Shown here: positions 61,229 to 64,000 of the stretch, one piece after another | Numbering within the stretch: position 1 is the stretch's first letter | Layout: the number at the start of each line of letters is the position of its first letter | Assembly (NCBI GenBank): GCA_002343075.1 | Contig: DDRH01000036.1 | Coordinates: 1-64,000 of the forward strand | Length of the DNA: 64,000 nt | Direction of reading: 5' to 3' | Source: Phycisphaerales bacterium UBA2421 | Lineage (GTDB): Bacteria; Planctomycetota; Phycisphaerae; Tepidisphaerales; Tepidisphaeraceae | Notes under the pieces: model-generated | The model's database searches: none | What the model saw: only the letters and a program-made list of their open reading frames with translations | What the model was told of the DNA's origin: nothing | Program-made: the position numbers and the translations under genes

Positions 61229-63265
61229 CTACTTCTGCAACCCAGAAAGTGCATCGCTAAGGCCGGCGATCTTGCCGGTGTCGACGGGCACCTTAATGCT
61301 TGAACCCTTGAACGCATCGCCGATCGGCTCGGCGCGCCCGCCGAGGTACTGAGCGAGAAACGCTTCCGTAATCGCGTAAAAGCTCAGCCTGTTTTCGGGG
61401 CGGGCAAACCCATGACCCTCATCAGGATAGAGCACATAGGTCACCGGAATGTTGCGCTCGGTCATCGCCTTGGCGATCTGATCCGCCTCGGACTGCTTCA
61501 CGCGGGGGTCATTGGCACCCTGCCCGATGAGCAGCGGCTTGCTGATCTTGTCTACGAACGTCAGCGGGCTACGGCTGTCGAGAAATTTGCGGCCTTCCTC
61601 AGTGCTGCTATCGCCCACGCGACTCTTCCACTGGGCGACCGCGGGTGCCCAATATGGGGGAATCGTAGCAAGCAGGGTGTTTATGCTGCTCGGACCGACG
61701 ATATCCACACCGCAGGCGAAGAATTCGGGTGTGAACGTAAGGCCGACGAGGGTGGCGTAACCGCCGTAGCTTCCGCCCATAATGGCAATCTTGTTCTTGT
61801 CGGCGATCTTGCTATCGATTGCCCAGGTCGCAGCATCGATGAGATCGTCATGCATCTTGCCGGCCCATTCCTGGTTGGCAGCATTGACAAAATCCTTTCC
61901 AAATCCGGTCGACCCACGAAAGTTCACCTGAAGCACCGCATACCCGCGGTTGGCGAGAAGCTGCGCTTCGGGGTCAAAGCCCCAGGTGTCGCGGGCCCAC
62001 GGCCCGCCGTGCACGTTTAGCACCATGGGGACAGGTCGTTCGGGAATGCCGTCCTGATCGCTATCGGCATCAAGGGGGAGGGTCAGGTAGCTTACAAGCT
62101 CCAGGCCATCTCTAGCCTTGATGACCTTCGGGTGCATCTTCGCGAGCGGAACATTCTCGAGATCCTTCTTCATGCTGTAGAGAAATTCTGCGCGCTTATT
62201 CACTCGGTCATACAGGTAGCTCCGGCTGGGGCCGTTATCGAGGATGTATGCGACAGTCCACTTTGTGTCATCAAGCGTTCGACTGGTAATGACAAAGTCG
62301 CCGTCGGCAACTGTCTTGAGGTAGTCCATGTCGGCTTGAATGCTCGAATCAAGCACTTTCCACTCGCTGCGAGCGTAGTTGAAGTTGACGGCCTGAAGCT
62401 TTTTGGATGTCGGGTGAATCAGCACGCCGCCGGCGTCAGCCTTGGGATGCTCGGCGACGAGGGTCTTCTCCTTCGTCTCAAGATCCATTGTGTAGAGCGC
62501 CGCAGTGTTCCGCCCGCGGCTATCGAGGAGATAGGCAACTTTGTTGTCTTTATCGAAGCCGACCATGTCGGTTGTCAACCCATCTTCCATCGGGACTTTG
62601 TCAAACTCGGTGAACTTGCCATCGCCGTCGTTGGTGTAGGTCGCTGTGCCGCCATCGGGGGTCATGGTGACGACATGCCGGATCTTGAAATCATCGTCAG
62701 GGATGACTCCCACAACCGGTGCGCCCGCAACCTGTTCTGGATTGGGCATGAATAGCGCTTTCTCACCCGTCACGACGTTGGCCTTCCAGACGTCGTGAAA
62801 CTGTTCATTGCGGTCGTTGATCTGGACGAGAATCTCCTGTGGAAACTTCTCGCTCGTCTCGACGATACGGGCCGCGACTTTGGGGTTGTCCACGAGATTG
62901 CGGGTTTCTTTGGTCTTCACGTTGATGGAAATAATCTGCCAGTTCTCATCGCCGCCTTGATCCTGGAGGAAGACCATGGTGTCTGGGGCGTAGGTCCACT
63001 GGGCACGCTGGATGCCACGTTTTGTGTCGTTAGTAACCGGCTCAGCCTTGTCGATCGCTCCCACGGGCGCGACCCAAACATTCAGCACGCCTTGGCTCGG
63101 CGCGAGGAAGCTGATGTATCTTCCATCGGGGCTTATTCGCGTCTGCGCCTTGTCGGGGTTGCCGAAGAGCACATCGCGGGGAATGAGTGGCGTATTGTTG
63201 GCCGCCAGAGCAGTTGTACCGAGCACGCCAGCTGTGGCTAGCGAGAGGATCATTTCACGAAACAT
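61229..63265 (-). CDS. S9 prolyl oligopeptidase-family peptidase (exported)
   Basis: A 678-residue serine peptidase with a signal peptide (MFREMILSLATAGVLGTTALAA). An N-terminal seven-bladed propeller (repeats such as 'RISPDGRYISFLAP' and 'TYTNDGDGKFTEF') covers the active site. The hydrolase part has the nucleophile Ser in 'GGSYGGYATL' near residue 498, Asp in 'GQGANDPRV' near 583, and His in 'DEGHGFARPENR' near 618. It cuts short peptides, likely in the periplasm. An AAGGAGACCC site precedes the ATG at 63265. It is divergent from the tRNA gene. Confidence 0.95.
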   Translation of the reverse strand: MFREMILSLATAGVLGTTALAANNTPLIPRDVLFGNPDKAQTRISPDGRYISFLAPSQGVLNVWVAPVGAIDKAEPVTNDTKRGIQRAQWTYAPDTMVFLQDQGGDENWQIISINVKTKETRNLVDNPKVAARIVETSEKFPQEILVQINDRNEQFHDVWKANVVTGEKALFMPNPEQVAGAPVVGVIPDDDFKIRHVVTMTPDGGTATYTNDGDGKFTEFDKVPMEDGLTTDMVGFDKDNKVAYLLDSRGRNTAALYTMDLETKEKTLVAEHPKADAGGVLIHPTSKKLQAVNFNYARSEWKVLDSSIQADMDYLKTVADGDFVITSRTLDDTKWTVAYILDNGPSRSYLYDRVNKRAEFLYSMKKDLENVPLAKMHPKVIKARDGLELVSYLTLPLDADSDQDGIPERPVPMVLNVHGGPWARDTWGFDPEAQLLANRGYAVLQVNFRGSTGFGKDFVNAANQEWAGKMHDDLIDAATWAIDSKIADKNKIAIMGGSYGGYATLVGLTFTPEFFACGVDIVGPSSINTLLATIPPYWAPAVAQWKSRVGDSSTEEGRKFLDSRSPLTFVDKISKPLLIGQGANDPRVKQSEADQIAKAMTERNIPVTYVLYPDEGHGFARPENRLSFYAITEAFLAQYLGGRAEPIGDAFKGSSIKVPVDTGKIAGLSDALSGLQK

Positions 63266-63419
63266 GGGTCTCCTTTCAAGAAACCGGCTTTTTGGGGTGC
63301 TTAATCGAATCAGCCCGATCGAACAGTTTAGATCAATCCTGTGGATGAAGAAAGTTGCACAGCCGGCTTGCGAACGTGTGCCGTTCGGCCGGCCGCAACG
63401 GGCGATTTTTTCGGCGCTG

Positions 63420-63448
63420 CTGACTCCCGACGATACATCTGTTATAGT
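63420..63448 (+). promoter_or_regulatory. Promoter for tRNA-Ala
   Basis: CTGACT (63420-63425) and TATAGT (63443-63448), 17 bases apart, ahead of the tRNA at 63466. The start would be near 63455. Confidence 0.5.
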
Positions 63449-63465
63449 CAAGGCGACCGATTTCC

Positions 63466-63538
63466 GGGCCTGTAGCTCAATTGGGAGAGCACTGCCTTTG
63501 CAAGGCAGGGGTTAGCGGTTCGATCCCGCTCAGGTCCA
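63466..63538 (+). tRNA. tRNA-Ala (anticodon TGC)
   Basis: A complete cloverleaf of 73 bases. Acceptor stem GGGCCTG/CAGGTCC includes the G3-U70 pair that marks tRNA-Ala. D arm GCTC/GAGC, anticodon arm CTGCC/GGCAG with loop TTTGCAA (anticodon TGC), T arm AGCGG/CCGCT with TTCGATC. The discriminator is A; CCA is not encoded. Confidence 0.97.
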
Positions 63539-63584
63539 TTGCAGTCGCGGTCCAGCCTGATGACGACAACCGTCACGGCTTGGG

Positions 63585-64000
63585 CTATCCAAGCACGATC
63601 AGCGTGCCGAACATTACCAGCCAGACGACATCCAGAAAGTGCCAGTAGAGAGCCGTATGACGAATCGGCATATGGTGCTCGTGGTCGTACGCATCTTGGC
63701 CGGCGCGGTAGAGCACCCAGCTAAGCGAGAGCACCCCACCCACCACATGCAGCGCGTGCACGACTATTAGGAAAAACATCGCGCCTGCCAAGGCCATCGG
63801 GGCGTCGGTGTTTGCGTTTCGATCGAAATGTTCAGCAAGAATGCTCCACAGGGACGGTGCCTGCACAATGACAAACAGCACTGCCAGGACGAGCGTCGCC
63901 GCCAGCCACGCACGAAACGGCTTCTGGCGCTCTCGGCGGACCGAAGCCAGCGCGCGGGAGACGGTCACGCTCGCTGCCAGAACCAGGCCCGTGCTCACCC
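63585..64000 (-). CDS. Heme-copper oxidase subunit III (5' partial)
   Basis: The last ~138 residues of a subunit III (CyoC/CtaE) protein; the true start lies beyond the window. Four hydrophobic segments are visible, and the end has 'HHMPIRHTALYWHFLDVVWLVMFGTLIVL', the conserved final helix with His and Asp of this family. It is a membrane subunit of a terminal oxidase. The other oxidase subunits must be upstream, outside the window. It ends 47 bases from the convergent tRNA gene. Confidence 0.9.
   Translation of the reverse strand, partial: VSTGLVLAASVTVSRALASVRRERQKPFRAWLAATLVLAVLFVIVQAPSLWSILAEHFDRNANTDAPMALAGAMFFLIVVHALHVVGGVLSLSWVLYRAGQDAYDHEHHMPIRHTALYWHFLDVVWLVMFGTLIVLG

Noticed and set aside
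1..64000. Search for CRISPR arrays, insertion sequences, prophage and rRNA genes.
   Set aside because: No regularly spaced repeats, transposase, phage structural genes or rRNA sequences were recognised.

Overview
The window looks like chromosomal DNA of a planctomycete, most likely a member of the Phycisphaerae/Tepidisphaerales (inference; no 16S gene is present). The grounds are a PEP-CTERM-type protein with a dockerin-like calcium repeat (1-1092), a secreted calcium-repeat protein with the 'LLESLETRRCLAA' N-terminus seen on many planctomycete surface proteins (29242-29874), the mcsA-mcsB and hslV-hslU pairs, several ECF sigma/anti-sigma pairs, a DUF4091 lipoprotein and moderately high GC. 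Gene density is high, with frequent 4-base ATGA/GTGA overlaps and GTG/TTG starts. I saw no insertion sequence, prophage, CRISPR array or rRNA. There is one tRNA (Ala, TGC).

Layout. 1-8.5 kb: end of a surface protein, a membrane acyltransferase, a TonB-like protein, a LOG-family phosphoribohydrolase, a DUF433/DUF5615 toxin-antitoxin-like pair, a P-loop/deoxyribosyltransferase-like protein with an altered Walker A, a PTPS-III-type pterin enzyme, then mcsA and mcsB (protein arginine kinase). 8.5-13 kb: a VWA membrane protein, hslV-hslU, and a 49-residue membrane peptide. 13.4-18.5 kb: a DUF4091 lipoprotein, a lone CBM48-like protein behind a sigma-54-type promoter and ahead of a strong terminator, and a secreted protein of unknown function. 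18.6-29.1 kb: two oligopeptide-type ABC importers in tandem, with two substrate-binding proteins and four permeases but only one pair of ATPases.

29.2-39.7 kb: the calcium-repeat protein, an ECF sigma/anti-sigma pair, a TPP riboswitch and thiC, a small secreted protein gene split by an in-frame amber codon, then on the minus strand trpB-trpA, a second ECF sigma/anti-sigma pair, an STN-domain protein, and a membrane protein. 39.8-49.5 kb: priA, a GltS-like transporter, and a minus-strand chain recN / small membrane protein / RegB-like redox kinase / RegA-like regulator / amidohydrolase lipoprotein, tightly packed or overlapping. 49.6-54.5 kb: a family 2 glycosyltransferase, an SsuABC/TauABC-type importer whose ATPase and permease genes overlap by 113 bases, and a ManA-like isomerase. 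54.5-59.1 kb: a GT39-type transferase, and opposite it PAP2 phosphatase / PD-(D/E)XK-like protein / NUDIX hydrolase in overlapping frames, then a polyprenyl synthase. 59.1-64 kb: a redoxin/cytochrome c/copper-monooxygenase-like fusion, an S9 peptidase, tRNA-Ala, and a haem-copper oxidase subunit III cut by the window edge.

Most genes are housekeeping or common families. The items most worth a second look are the sigma-54 promoter on the lone glycogen-binding-type domain, the nested Shine-Dalgarno switch under the TPP riboswitch, the in-frame amber, the RegB/RegA-like pair co-transcribed with recN, the altered P-loop fusion protein, and the PAP2/nuclease-like/NUDIX overlap. I found no clear defence island or wholly new system.
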